Program-made: the position numbers and the translations under genes
Shown here: positions 11,941-23,198 of the stretch, piece after piece
How the letters are laid out: each line of letters begins with the position of its first letter
How positions within the stretch are numbered: the stretch's first letter is position 1
NCBI RefSeq assembly: GCF_030269925.1
Contig: NC_085118.1
Coordinates: 15,497,001 to 15,561,000, forward strand
DNA length: 64,000 bases
Direction: 5' to 3'
Source: Bombyx mori
Lineage: Eukaryota; Arthropoda; Insecta; Lepidoptera; Bombycidae
Notes under the pieces: generated by a model
What the model saw: the letters and a program-made list of their open reading frames with translations, nothing else
Told to the model about the DNA's origin: nothing
Database searches by the model: none

Positions 11941-12146
11941 TTTTTTTAATTTTTTTATTGGGGCCCATGGACATCCATAAGGTAAATGCGCCACCCACCT
12001 TGAGATATAAGTTCTAAGGTCTCAAGTTTTAGTTAAAACGGCTGCCCCACCCTTCAAACCGAAACGCATTACGGCTTCACGGCAGAAATAGGCAGGGTGG
12101 TGGTACCCACCCGCGCGGACTCACAAGAGGTCCTACCACCAGTAAC
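11941..12146 (-). mobile_element. Bm1-type SINE, 5'-truncated, short tail
   Basis: Minus-strand Bm1 body from GCCCATGGACATCCATAAGG through CGGCTGCCCCACCCTTCAAA to GAGGTCCTACCACCAGTAAC. The final 50 bp before poly(A) are deleted. Confidence 0.85.
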
Positions 12147-12358
12147 AGAGGTTCTGTGAAGACCTACTCTTTATTCTGAGCACCGTGAGCTTCCCTTGTT
12201 ATTCTATGCAAATTACAGAGCAAGGTAGTGTGTCGAATAACCGGGCCTTCCTGATAAAATTCACGCGAACAAAGCTAGTTCGAGTGGATGTTTTTTGAAT
12301 ACCGGTGCTAAGCCTGCCCGGATCGCTTACAAGGAAAATACTTATAACTCATCAGATG

Positions 12359-12606
12359 ACTTTTTTTATTTTTATTGCTTTGGTTGGACGCGCTCACAGC
12401 CCACCTGGTGTTAAGTGGTTATTGGAGCCCATAGACATCTACAACGTAAATGCGCCACTCACCTTGAGATGTAAGTTCTAAGGTCTCAGTATAGTTACAA
12501 CGGCTGCCCCACCCTTCAAACCGAAACGCATCACTGCTTCACGGCAGAAATAGGCAGGATGGTTATACACACCCGCGCGGACTCACAAGAGGTCCTACTA
12601 CCAGTA
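12359..12606 (-). mobile_element. Bm1-type SINE, 5'-truncated
   Basis: Good minus-strand match from the T-rich tail, GCTCACAGCCCACCTGGTGT, through CCACCCTTCAAACCGAAACG to GAGGTCCTACTACCAGTAAA. The tRNA-related head is absent. Confidence 0.9.
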
Positions 12607-13277
12607 AACTTGTTAATAGGTCCAGATACTCAGCGTAATGGGTATATGGCACCATCTGCACGATGGCGAAGTCTCAACGATTATCCCATCCTTTAATATC
12701 ATAATAGGCAAGATGATGGTAACTTAACCTACACTTACAATACAAGGTATATGCATGTGTACCTCCAGTAATTCGCGTAAACAAGGCCAACCTTCCGTTG
12801 TATTAATACGTTTTATTTAAGGGTTTAATCTCGTGTGTATTATTTTCATTTTATTGTACGTATTGACGTTTACATTTAAGCTTTGCGCTAACTATATAGC
12901 GTCTTTTCTTATAAAAAATGTTACTTAATGAATTAAAAAAAATTAATTTAATTATTTATTGTTTTAAAGAGTATATAAAGCGCAATACATATTTTATTTT
13001 CTTACAAGTGGTAAGTGGTTTTTTTAAAGCTTAGATAGATGAACGAACTCGTGGCTAACCTGATGCTAAACAGTTACCGGAGCTTACTTTGATAACTTAT
13101 TTCTTTGAAAACTTAAGTTCAATTATTCTTCTTCAATCAGTTTAATGCTTTGGGTATAACCTAGAAGACCCAACCCTAAACGCGATTAAGGCCAGACCTA
13201 TCATACAATGATCGGAGTCCCTCACAACTAGAGCAAAAAGATGATCGCTTTCTCTCTCAAAATACACAGATTTAATT
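12607..13277. other. AT-rich non-coding stretch
   Basis: No gene or clear element. AGATAGATGAACGAACTCGTGG near 13031 may be the stub of an old Bm1 tail on the minus strand. Confidence 0.4.
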
Positions 13278-13398
13278 GTTTTTTTTTATTGCCCTTGTAG
13301 GCAGACGAGCATACGGCCCACCTAATGGTGAATGGTTACCGCCGCCCATGGACTTCAGCAATGCCAGGGGCAGAGCCAAGCCGCTGCCTACTTGTATA
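13278..13398 (-). mobile_element. LINE-A 3' end, strongly 5'-truncated
   Basis: T-rich tract, then GCAGACGAGCATACGGCCCA, CATGGACTTCAGCAATGCCA and GGGGCAGAGCCAAGCCGCTG. Corresponds to the last 110 bp of the LINE-A family. Confidence 0.85.
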
Positions 13399-13742
13399 AT
13401 ATGTATTATGATTATAATATATAATATAATAATACGTTCTAGAAAATGTTTTGTTCCTTTGTAGCTTCAGAAAAAAAATACATATAGAAAACGTAGTGTC
13501 CTATTAAATAAACAAAAATAATTCACATGGGGTAATATATTCATGAAGTTTGTGGTAACAAGTCAAACGGGGGGAACATTTATCTACCTAAATAAGGGAA
13601 TGTAAACAAGGCGAACAAGAAAAATAAAGATACACGAAAATGTTTTATCTCTTCATTCACCCGAATAATTAGCTACCTTGATAAAGCCTTAGGTATTTTT
13701 GGAAAAGGCCTAGTATTCGGACTAAGCTAAGAAATATTAGGC

Positions 13743-14192
13743 TTTTTTTTTGTTTTTCTTTATTGCTTAGACGGATGGACGAGCTCACAGCCCTTCTGGT
13801 GTTAAGTGGTTACTGAAGCCCATAGACATCTACAACGTAAATGCGCCATCCACCTTGAGATATAAGTTCTAAGATCTCAGTATAGTTACAACGGCTGCTC
13901 TACCCTTCAAACCGAAACGCATTACTGCTTCACGGCAGAAATAGGCAGGGCGGTGGTACCTACCCGCGCGGACTCACAAGAGGTCCTACCACCAGTAATT
14001 ACGCAAATTATAATTTTTGCGGGTTTGATTTTTATTACACGATGTTATTCCTTCACCGTGGAAGTCAATCGTGAACATTTGTTGAGTACGTATTTCATTA
14101 GAAAAATTGGTACCCGCCTGGGATTCGAACATCGGTGCATCGCTCAACACGAATGCACCGGACGTCTTATCCTTTAGGCCACGACGACTTCG
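13743..14192 (-). mobile_element. Nearly full-length Bm1-type SINE
   Basis: The most complete copy here, about 450 bp in reverse. On the minus strand it has the tRNA-related head with box A-like GTGGCCTAAAGGATAAG and box B-like GATGTTCGAATCCCAG, the middle block with CACGATTGACTTCCACGG, the conserved body, and an A-rich 3' end. SINEs of this type are transcribed by RNA polymerase III and copied by a partner LINE's enzyme. A coding frame at 13953-14177 lies wholly inside it and is meaningless. Confidence 0.93.
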
Positions 14193-14639
14193 AAGGAAAA
14201 ATAGTTTCGCTGGCTATTGAAGAAGTCCTCAATAAGGTGTGAAAAATAGATACAGTTGAAATCCCTCCGTAGACCCAGATATTCCAAACATCAGGTAAAC
14301 ATCATCACTGAGCTGGACTTCAAAGAGTGAAAAACATATGACTCTTATAGAAAATTCTCGATAGTATTTTTCTACTAAACTCTAAACAGTTAAAGTTTCA
14401 AAGTGTCCGAAAAATACATCAATTGCAAAACTATCCACCAAAGTATCGTCCTCTAACAATGAAATTTATTTGTTTATCTCTAATGAAAGTTTAAAAGGCG
14501 ATTGCCCGTATAAGTCCTCGTCTACACGTCTAAACACAACCATAATTCTAGTGCTAACGTGTTCACTGGCACATCGCCAGTCCGTAGATAGCTTTATTTT
14601 GATGTGACCAACTTTTGTAGTTTTGGGGGATAAATTCTT
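14193..14639. other. AT-rich non-coding stretch
   Basis: No gene, repeat or regulatory element recognised. Confidence 0.5.
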
Positions 14640-14830
14640 CGTAGTGCTGTCGGGTTCATGAGTAAAGTCAGCGGTTGCCGGAACCCGTAGATACGATTAC
14701 GCCAATCGTGCCACCCATCTTGAGGCGCATCATTGTCGAATCCTTAATTTTATTGTCTCAATATTTGAGCCAGTTCGCACGTGACACGTGAGAAATAGTC
14801 ACTTACTCATGCAGCTTCCCATAGTGCTGT
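14640..14830 (-). repeat. Possible old Bm1 relic
   Basis: GCGGTTGCCGGAACCCGTAG, CGTGCCACCCATCTTGAGGC and a final GAGAAATAG match scattered parts of the minus-strand Bm1 body. Highly diverged. Confidence 0.35.
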
Positions 14831-15411
14831 AACAATACGGATTATGGGAACATCAAAAGTTTTTTTTCCGGTTTTTCCGGTTTTTTTACACGATGTCATG
14901 CGTCATTATGGAAGTCCTTCGCGAGCATTAGGTATGCATTTAGTTGATGTCTGTCAGATTGTTTTAGAACATAGGGCATTTTCGGCAACCGCTAGATCCG
15001 GATGTTTCGTAAACCTTGAAAGTTAAATACGGAGTTATCGCGAAACTTAATATATTTGATAATGTATATTTATTCCGGAATCTTTGTTCTAGAACTCGTG
15101 GTCACCCTAAACTATCTGGTAATACCTTCATTAAATCAGATATGTTTGTGATAAACAAACGGATAGAGAATAATGAGATTTGCTACAGCTTATTCAATTA
15201 AGATGAGTTTTTCGGATATTGCAAGTAAAGTGTTTAATACTAGTTCTGTTGTAAATTGTTGTAAATATTCTTGTATAGCATAGTCTAGATTGTTTCAAAT
15301 GTAGGCTATAACTTAATAAAAGTGAGATTGGCTCGTAATCAGAAGACACGGGTCAGCAACATATTTCTCTTCGGCCCACTACTACATTTTACCCTCATTA
15401 AAGCATTCGTG

Positions 15412-15550
15412 GTAGACGAGCCATTGTCGCACCTAGTGGTGGGTGGTCAATGGATTTCAAAGATAATGGATATCGGCAATGCCATGCTAATATCAGAGTC
15501 CTGTCTAAGAGGTAGAGCTCTTTTAAGCCTCGTTTAAGAATGGATTGGAT
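15412..15550 (-). mobile_element. Decayed LINE-A 3' end
   Basis: GACGAGCCATTGTCGCACCT, GGTGGGTGGTCAATGGATTT and CGGCAATGCCATGCTAATAT follow the LINE-A tail with heavy mutation. Confidence 0.5.
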
Positions 15551-15728
15551 TATTAGGAATCTTTTGTTGGTGGTGCGGGATGGGTGGCAGTAAATGCATC
15601 TATCAGTGTTCGCTCACGCGGCCCGTACACACATTAACTCTCCAAGGTCATACAATCCCGTTTCTGAAAAATAGCCGTCGGAGCACCGTGGTATGTGAGG
15701 AATGTAGATCTTCACGACGACCTAAATT

Positions 15729-15843
15729 TAGGTTTTTTTTATTGCCCGTGTAGGCAGACGAGCATACGGCCCAACTGATGATGAGTGGTTATTGTCACCC
15801 ATGGACTTCAGCAATGTCAGGGGTAGAGCCAAGCCGATGCCTA
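15729..15843 (-). mobile_element. LINE-A 3' end, strongly 5'-truncated
   Basis: T-rich tract, GCAGACGAGCATACGGCCCA, CATGGACTTCAGCAATGTCA and GCCAAGCCGATGCCTACCG. Sits directly upstream of a jockey-type LINE tail. Confidence 0.8.
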
Positions 15844-15852
15844 CCGATACGT

Positions 15853-16260
15853 AAGTAACTTAAGGAAGTGTCAGAACGCTACTTTGAAAAAGCAGCGCGG
15901 CATGATAACCCTCTTATCGTGGCCGCCGCTAATTACTTATCCGACCGCGACGGGGTAACGCAAAGCCGCCATCACTCGAAACATGTCTTGTCAGATCCCC
16001 CAGATTCACTCTCGGTGCTCTTAGACCTCTCAAGTACCGGTCACTGTCCTCGTCGAACTAGTCAATTACGACGAAGAGTTCGATTAGCAAAATAACCCAT
16101 AGACACAGCCCACTGAGTTTCTCGCTGTATCTTCTCAGTGGGTCGTGATTCCGAACCGGTGGTAGATTCTGCGAAGCACCGTCCCTGCTAGGGCTAGTGT
16201 TAGCAAATTCTCTTAGGTTGAGTCCGCGAGCTTACCTACCCGTCCGGCCGTAGCTGGAAT
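15853..16260 (+). mobile_element. Jockey-type LINE 3' end (ORF2 tail plus 3' UTR)
   Basis: Open frame 15868-16095 encodes ERYFEKAARHDNPLIVAAAN, a form of the YF...A..H.NPL(I/V)..A..Y motif that closes jockey-clade ORF2 proteins. The following 3' UTR (CAGCCCACTGAGTTTCTCGC, GGTAGATTCTGCGAAGCACC, GCTAGGGCTAGTGTTAGCAA) recurs at 32711-32905, 39157-39322 and 60691-60838. 5'-truncated. Confidence 0.75.
15868..16095 (+). pseudogene. C-terminal fragment of a jockey-clade ORF2 protein
   Basis: 75 codons remain of a reverse transcriptase/endonuclease protein that would normally be about 900 residues. The visible part has the NPLIVAAANY motif and a SKHVLSDPPD segment, which corresponds to the RP(R/K)xVLxDPxD stretch near the end of jockey-clade proteins. 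Neither the endonuclease nor the reverse transcriptase domain is present, so it has no activity. The first codon is not a real start; it is simply where the truncated copy becomes open. The frame is undamaged, so the insertion may be fairly recent or this part short enough to have escaped mutation. Confidence 0.65.
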
Positions 16261-16957
16261 AGGCTCTTAGCTTACCAGCGAATAGGTAGGGAAAATAAAA
16301 AATATAAAAGCATCAATAAAAATCTAATAATTCATTGTTAGTCGTAGTATATTTCTCTATCTACCTACCTACTACTGGAGCCCCTAGTTATATGAAGTAC
16401 CGGTGACCTGTTCAAAGCTATCACACTCTATTTTCCCTTCGATACGTTAAAGCATTACAATTGAGTAGTCTCACATACCCCACGTGCCCCTTAGGAGTGG
16501 ACACCTCATATGAGGTTTGGGGCACAGCCCGAGAAAAAAAAAGCTGGAAACGGCTATAGCCATCTAAATAAAAAGAGAACCGCTCTAAAAATATATAAAC
16601 TTTACATAAATTTAAGTAACGATACCAAAATTGAAATTTAATTTGATCGAGAAAGTTTTAAATGTGCCTAATTCGTTACTTTAAGATATTCAAGCGCTTT
16701 AAAGCGTTCACCCGTCTAAAGGCATAGATTGGTTTCAGCTAACGAGTGAATAATTACACAATGATCCCCATTACAAATGCAAAAATGAGGGCTCCCGATG
16801 CATACGTAATAAGAGCCTTGTCGCTTGGACCGAGGCATGAGAGCTGAGCGGACAAAATAAAAATGTAGTGAATTCAAATTATGACAGAGTAGATATATCT
16901 ATCGAGAATAATTTAAATAATGAAATATTACTTACTGCCATTATTCAATTTAATAAA
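16261..16957. other. Non-coding stretch
   Basis: AT-rich, no gene. CCCACGTGCCCCTTAGGAGT at about 16480 shares the word GTGCCCCTTAGG with 20780-20800, perhaps the same unclassified repeat. Confidence 0.4.
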
Positions 16958-17386
16958 TCTATATATTAATACGTGAATCAAAAACTTTCTATCCCTTTTT
17001 ACGAAAATTGCACGGACGGAGGAGTGTGAAATTTCTCACACTGATAGAGAATAGAATGTTAGTAATTTTTTTTAATTATGCATAAAAAATACATTAAATC
17101 AATAAAAAAAAGATTACACACACTACTATGTATTTGACACACACACACATACACACATGCATACTATTTGTTTATTGTCAAATTTTTCTTATTGATTATA
17201 GTCTGTGGTTAAATTGAGAATAGATTCAATATTGTTTGTCTTTATTAATATTTGTCTAAAATGTACATAGTCTTGGCGAAATCTGTGATTATAGAAGTCT
17301 TTGAATGAGAATGAGAATCTTAATAGTGTACAAACTTATAATTTCAATTAGTTTTAGTCGAATTTCGACTACCGGGGGACCACTAG
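16958..17386 (+). mobile_element. Non-autonomous Helitron, palindromic-end family, copy 2
   Basis: Starts TCTATATATTAATACGTGAA after an A (16957). Ends with palindrome AGTCGAATTTCGACT, then GGGGGACCACTAG with host T at 17387. Internally similar to the copy at 5065-5494. No coding capacity. Confidence 0.87.
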
Positions 17387-18196
17387 TTTGATATAAAACT
17401 GTAAGTTTATTTATGATGTATAAAAACAGATCACAGAGCAGGTTTATTTTGAATAGTAATTTTCTTCGCATTTCACTAGTCGTAGATATAATTACAATTA
17501 CTTTTAAGGTTAAAAGTTTTTGTTTATATATTGAAGTTTGTGTTAACTATAGTATATTTTATTACATAAAATTGTCTTCTTGGCATACGTTTGTAATTTG
17601 CTTTTAAGTATAATATTATATAGTGGACGTCCAAGGAATAATGATGACGATGACATTTAGTTTTACACACAAACATAGCGCTAAATAAACTTACAGTAAG
17701 CCAATGACTACTAGACATAACCCGTATAAATAATGTTAATTTATTTATGAATAATGGGCATAAAAAAAATCTTATTTATGATCAATGAAAGTGTGCAACT
17801 CTGTTATGAGACAATACATCTATGAAATTCATTGTCTATGAAATATTCGATGTTGTTATTCATTTATTTAGTTGGGAAACCAACAGTACAATATAGATAT
17901 AATATTTAAAAAAATAGCTAAAACAATAAACAAATATGTTTCCACCATGAAAATCACACATAAGTAAAAAGTGAACAAAGAAAAAAAAAGAGAAACTTAG
18001 AAATTTAAGTTTATACAAAAAAAAAAACGAAAAGAAAGCAATACAATACGCACATTATTATTATGTATATCAACTTACACTATAAAACTTAATATCGGAC
18101 TAAATCACCTTATAAATATTCCAAAATAGCCTTTCTATATGCTATAAGTGATTATGTCGATGTTGTTATGTTGAACATAATTTATTTTAAATAGCT
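17387..18196. other. AT-rich non-coding stretch
   Basis: Several short ORFs (such as 17289-17718 on both strands) with AT-biased, featureless translations. Nothing recognised. Confidence 0.5.
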
Positions 18197-18493
18197 CTAA
18201 GCTGATGACTTAAGCCGGATATGCAGCGAGAAGGCGCCCGCGGCAAACATCCCCCGTAATGACTGGACAAACAGACATCTGCATACGACCTCCGGCTGAG
18301 GAGAGCCGCCTCCCTCGCCGGATTTATTGGGAGACACGCTTCTGCCTTTTTGTTGGCGGACGTGAGGGGAAACCAAGAATTCTCCGCTGTTTTCGATAGA
18401 AATTACAGGGCTGTCTACGATTTTTAACTTCAGCCTCAAGCACTTAGGGTCCACATTGAAACGGCGGAGGTTTGTCCGGAAAAAACATTTCAC
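18197..18493. other. Unique GC-richer island of unknown function
   Basis: About 300 bp markedly richer in G+C than its flanks, with no similarity to the repeat families in the window. The minus strand is open for 98 codons, with translation including SVSPNKSGEGGGSPQPEV. I do not recognise the product. Its position in an intron suggests a regulatory element, a cryptic exon or an unclassified old element. Confidence 0.35.
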
Positions 18494-18762
18494 GTGAGTT
18501 CGAAAGCTTGTTAATATGAAAAGTGCCAGATGATAATCCGTTTTATGAAAGCGCCTGAATAATTATTGGAAAACTAATTTGTTATCGCTTTATTAGCAGA
18601 GGTACGTTGCCACATCCATATAGATATTAAATTGCAATTTTATCGACCAAGATATTATAAGAATTATGACATTTTTTTGTTCCAACTCAGTTCTCAAGTG
18701 GGACAAAGAAGTGGATAATTATATAAACGAACGACATTTGTTTCTCAGCAAATACTCATATA

Positions 18763-19116
18763 TCTATTAATTGATACGTGAAGTAAAATCTTTGTATCCC
18801 TTTTTACGAAAATTGCGCGAACGGAGGAGTATGAAATTTTCCACACTTATAGAGAATATAGAGAAGAAGTGCACAATGCTAATATTTTTTTTAAATAATG
18901 CATACAAGATACATTAAATCAATAAAGAAAACATTACACACACTACATACCATGTATTTGACGCACACACGCATGCATACTATGTCAAACTTTTGTTCTT
19001 GACGTCTGTTGTCAAATTGAGAATAGATTAAATAATGTTTGTCTTTATTAATATTTTTTTATAGTGTAGCCTTGGCGAAATTTGTGATTATAAAAGTATA
19101 AAATACAATCTCTCTA
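18763..19116 (+). mobile_element. Non-autonomous Helitron, palindromic-end family, copy 3, hairpin lost
   Basis: Starts TCTATTAATTGATACGTGAAG and follows copies 4 and 5 closely through CGGAGGAGTATGAAATTTTC and AGAGAAGAAGTGCACAATG. It jumps to CTCTAG at 19111-19116 with the terminal palindrome (about 60 bp) deleted. A 14-bp repeat TATCTATTAATTGA brackets it at 18761 and 19118. Confidence 0.8.
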
Positions 19117-19566
19117 GTATCTATTAATTGACGTAATCAAAACAAAGAATCAAAATAATTTTAATTCCTTTAACTTTCTAATTTTTTTGCTACATCCTTG
19201 GTGTTTTAATGATTTAAACTATTTTATTAAAGGACTTGAGTTCATTGCCGGTCAACGTTGAGAAACGTTAAATTATATAGGTATTTGACATTGTTACAAT
19301 TTTATTATCTATAACACAAGAGAACAATCTATCTTGAGTTGCTTGCTTTTAAGAAATTGTTATTTATGTGATTTGCGATGTGAATCCATAGCTATCATGA
19401 CGCCAATTGCGAGTGTTCTTGAATACATACCACGTTGTTACATCAGGCTCTAAGAAAACCTAATATATAGGACCGATTCTTAGATTGAACAATGTATTTA
19501 GGCCAATATTTACTGAGGAAATACAGGAGAAAATCCTAACTTGGAGTTGTTGTTGTTGAAAGGTTT
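19117..19566. other. AT-rich non-coding stretch
   Basis: Nothing recognised beyond the 14-bp repeat at 19118-19131. Confidence 0.45.
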
Positions 19567-19860
19567 TTTTTTTTGTTTTTTTTTATTCCTCTTGTAGGCA
19601 GACGAGCATACGACCAACCTGATGGTGAGTGGTTACCGTCGCCCGTGGACTTCAGCAATGCCAGGGGCAGAGCCAAGCCACTGCCTACCGTTTAATACTC
19701 TCCACAGGCCTCGTTTGAAGAAGGACATGTCACAGCGCTCGGGATACACCGTAGAGGGGAGCTCATTCCATAGCCGGATGGTACGTGGCAAAAAAGACCT
19801 CTGGAAACGCACTGTGGATGACCGCAGTGGCTCCAGGTAGTGTGGATGAACTCAACTACG
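19567..19860 (-). mobile_element. LINE-A 3' end, about 290 bp
   Basis: Well-preserved minus-strand copy: poly(T), GCAGACGAGCATACGACCAA, GCCTCGTTTGAAGAAGGACA, GGAAACGCACTGTGGATGAC. The antisense translation contains a mutated version of the RLWNELP...FKRGLWRVL tail. Confidence 0.85.
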
Positions 19861-19975
19861 TGTATTGTATATATCAATAAACTGTTTGTATTGATATGAC
19901 TGGCTTTTTATAATTACATCAGAGATACGTGATTACGTAGATTTATTATAATGTATTAATTTATCTACTGATCGT

Positions 19976-20143
19976 AGAGCGTCTTGTGAGTCCGCAAAGG
20001 TAGGTACTACCACCCTGCCCATTCCTACCGCGAAGCAAAAACGCGTTCCGGTTTAATGGGTGGGGCAGTCGTTGGACTATGATACTATGACTTCGAACTC
20101 ATGGTTCAAGCTAGGTGGTGGCGGCATTTTAGTTTGTTAATGT
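19976..20143 (+). mobile_element. Bm1-type SINE, 3' end replaced by Helitron
   Basis: GCGTCTTGTGAGTCCGCAAA through GGTGGGGCAGTCGTTGGACT to AGGTGGTGGCGGCATTTTAG, then the sequence changes to a Helitron at about 20144. Diverged copy. Confidence 0.7.
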
Positions 20144-20424
20144 CCTTTGGCATAACGCTAAATTTTACCCCCACTTCATTTACATGGAAAGTGATAATAC
20201 ATTTGAATTATAAAATGTTAAGGAGCTATTTAAACCCCATATTTTGAAACATTCTTTATTGGTGCTCCACTTGTATTGGTCTTACCGTGATGTTATATAG
20301 CCTGTAGCCTTCCTCAATAAATGAGCTAACTAATACTGAAAGAATTTTTCAAATCGGACCAGTAGTTCCTGAGATTAGCGCGTTCAAACAAACAAACTCT
20401 TCAGCTTTATAATATTAGTATAGA
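20144..20424 (-). mobile_element. Non-autonomous Helitron, 3' terminus missing
   Basis: On the minus strand starts TCTATACTAATATTATAAAG after a host A (complement of 20425), with TTTGTTTGAACGCGCTAATC and AACTACTGGTCCGATTTGAA following. Same family as 34666-35481 and 51752-52053. The GCGGACGAAGTCGCGGG-type hairpin end is absent where it meets the Bm1. Confidence 0.8.
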
Positions 20425-20619
20425 TTATTTAGAATGGGGTATATTTTATTACTTTTTGCTTGAATTGTTCTAAACTTCTGTCGTTCTGTCTTTGAGTTGT
20501 TTGAAGAGCATTCATTGATGAGTTAAGTTCGTCTTTGTACATGCTAATGTAAAATGTTAACACCTCTTATAATTGAATTATCGGTGTATAGTAAATGATA
20601 AAAGCAGTAAGTACCACAA

Positions 20620-20840
20620 AAAGCGTGTAATGTTGAGCGTGGTGGCCCCATTACTTCAGCTGGGAGCACTTGGGTGAGAATGCAGGGAAGTCGTTTAGTG
20701 AGTAAGGCCCTAAATTCCATCCTTTGGGCCCCCGGTTTGCTTCCTACATCTGGGGACCATCCAGCCCCACACATCCTGTGTGCCCCTTAGGCGAGGGGAC
20801 GTGGCTGCAGCTTCGGCCCTCGCCCCAAAATAACGCGTTT
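20620..20840. repeat. GC-rich unclassified block
   Basis: GGGCCCCCGGTTTGCTTCCT, GACCATCCAGCCCCACACAT and GTGCCCCTTAGGCGAGGGGA stand out from the AT-rich flanks. Both strands carry short ORFs of about 70 codons with no recognised motif. Likely a retroelement piece. Confidence 0.4.
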
Positions 20841-21404
20841 TATATTTGCTGCTCAAAATGCGTTTTAACAATGTTTTATTCGTATTCCGATATCGAGAAT
20901 ACGATAGAATTGCACAAGCGCTGATCACTGAAGACACATTGTAATGGTTATTGTCAAAGTTGAGAGATCTCCAATTCAGTACGGCTTAAGGTAATGACAG
21001 AATATTTTCGAGTGACTGCCGTAAGGAAATTTTCGCTTGAAGAAATTTTATTGGGTCTTCGATTCGAGCCCCCAAGCCAGCGTTCGAAAATCTCATTATT
21101 TCTACCAACCATGTTGTGAGATCTACCGCTTTATTGAGGTTACGATGACCAGACAATGGCCTCGTCTACAGCACTATCTGGAGAGATGGTTGCACGAGGT
21201 CCCATGCTGTTAAGTGGTTATCGGAGCCAATAGGTATTGAAGGATAAGTTCCGACATCCACTTTGTCCAGGTCTACGACTACAGCTCTCGACTTGGACTA
21301 CTTTGCATCTGGAGTATTCCAGGGGCATCAATCAGTGATTTCGGTTAGTCTGTCGTTCAAGAGTTCTGGTACTATGGCTTCGAGGGGTCAGTCCGGCGTG
21401 TGTT
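20841..21404. other. Non-coding stretch with old SINE relic
   Basis: CGAGGTCCCATGCTGTTAAG and GACATCCACTTTGTCC at about 21195-21270 look like a worn minus-strand Bm1. No gene seen. Confidence 0.4.
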
Positions 21405-21575
21405 TTATTACTTAGATGGGTAGACGAGGTCACAGCCCACCTGCTTTTAAGTGGTTACTATGGACATCTACAACGTAATTGTCGCCAGCCACCTTGAGAC
21501 ATGCGTTCTACGTCTCTGTTTTATAGTACAACGGCAGTGCCACCCTTAAAACCGAAACGCTAAACTGCTTCACAC
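21405..21575 (-). mobile_element. Bm1-type SINE, diverged, 5'-truncated
   Basis: ACTTAGATGGGTAGACGAGG, CACAGCCCACCTGCTTTTAA and AACCGAAACGCTAAACTGCT follow the minus-strand Bm1 body up to about 21575, where an R1-type relic begins. Confidence 0.75.
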
Positions 21576-21595
21576 AAAATCATTTCGTGATGATG

Positions 21596-21720
21596 AAGAG
21601 ATGCGCTTTGCACCGAACGCCATCGAATTTTTTCCCACCTGCCTCGATTGATTCCTATCTCGTTCGGGGTTCGAAGTGGGTTGTTGAGAGACAAGACGTC
21701 TTAGTCGATTGAGTTTGGAT
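21596..21720 (+). mobile_element. Relic of an R1-clade LINE 3' UTR
   Basis: GAGATGCGCTTTGCACCGAA, then GGTTCGAAGTGGGTTGTTGA and GAGACAAGACGTCTTAGTCG, align with the 3' UTR of the young R1-type copy at about 38660-38780. Older and more mutated. Confidence 0.6.
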
Positions 21721-21779
21721 GTGATTCGTATACAGCCCTCAACACATACGCCCTCAACAAATACCTGGAGCAAAGTAAC

Positions 21780-22929
21780 TTTTGTTAAATTGTGTAAATC
21801 TGCCTTTACTTGTATTTTTTATGATCTCGAATATTATTCATCGCTTGAGATCATTTAAAGTTTTTATGTCAAACACATCTGACAATGTTCTATTTTTTCA
21901 TTACAGTTTCAACTGTCGCTATGACGCGTGTCATGGTTTGCATAGTTCTGAAATTGAACCACTCGTTGTTTTCATGGCCCTCACAACTAAATCACAAGAT
22001 CAGATATTCGTCGAGAGAAAGTCGGGATTTTGGGGCAGGTTTCAAAACTAACACGCCAGCTCCAATTACGTAAAAAAACTTACTTACTGAATAAAATAGC
22101 ATTTTATTATACTAGGTAAGTTAAATTATATTATTATAATAAATTAAATTATAAGTAAATTAAATATACTATATAAATAGCGATAAAATAGCATTAAATA
22201 TATTATTCAAATTTCGAAGGTAGAACCGTTAAAACATTATTAATATTGCATTTACTCTAGAAGAAACAGAACATCGGCTAACGATCCATTTAATAACACG
22301 TATTTCTTCATTGCATTTTGTTTAAGTTTGTTTTTTCAGCTTAAATTAAATTTAAACTAAAGCATATCCCAAGTAATTAATATTTTTGATCAAAAATTTT
22401 TATCGCACTACCTGAAATTTGAAGCTATTGAAAAAAAGAAACTTCACTCCAATTTTCCTATACACACAAAAACAATAAATAAACACATACAACGAACATA
22501 TGTGAAGTCGATTTTTTAAACCAAACAATATTTGTTATTGAGTTCACAGTGTTGGCACTCTAAAACAGACCAGAAAGAGGGTAGACAGATTTGCCTGCTA
22601 ATAATATCCTACTCACAGTTTCCAGTTTACTACCTCTTTGAGCAAATCAGTTCATAATAGCATATTATGTTGTAAAATAAAATAAATGTGGTATTAGAAA
22701 TCCCAGCTTTCACTGTTATTGTCTCGTTCAGTCGTGTTTGAAGCTGACTTTTAATGCAAAATAAATTATAAAACACGATGTTCTTGTCACCGTATTTTTT
22801 TATTGTGCATTGGGTCTGCTAGATTCTAAGCACAGTGAGCTAGTTGAAAATATCTATACAATAATTATTAAAATATGTTATTATCTCAATTGTAATTTGA
22901 CAGTTTTTGTTAATGTGTAACATTATTTT
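21780..22929. other. AT-rich non-coding stretch
   Basis: Overlapping short frames at 21782-22073 show no family features. Nothing else recognised. Confidence 0.45.
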
Positions 22930-22992
22930 TTGGAACCAAGTTCCTTATTGGACGCTGCGGAGGGGTACCCTAACCGGGAAAAAACGTCCGTA
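22930..22992 (+). repeat. GGAACNAAGTTCC-type repeat fragment
   Basis: GGAACCAAGTTCCTTATTGG, ACGCTGCGGAGGGGTACC and CCTAACCGGGAAAA match 55226-55285. The initial 13-mer is a near-perfect palindrome. An inverted, related end lies at 23415-23465. Confidence 0.55.
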
Positions 22993-23198
22993 ACGTAAGA
23001 TTTTTATTAGTAATGCACACAGTGTACGACTTAACTTTGTAATAACGTACAACAAATAACATTTTTTTTTCATTCATTGACCACGATCTCAGAGCGTTCG
23101 TTTGCGCAATACACTAACTCTTATGCAAGCAACCGTGAATGAAGTGTACCACAATAAGTTCGCACGTTACCGAATGACCGTGGGTTGTTGCGAAACCT

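Noticed and set aside
13953..14177. 74-codon ORF with plausible-looking composition
   Set aside because: Entirely inside a Bm1 SINE; similar phantom frames appear in the copies at 2268, 40500, 42563 and 47100.
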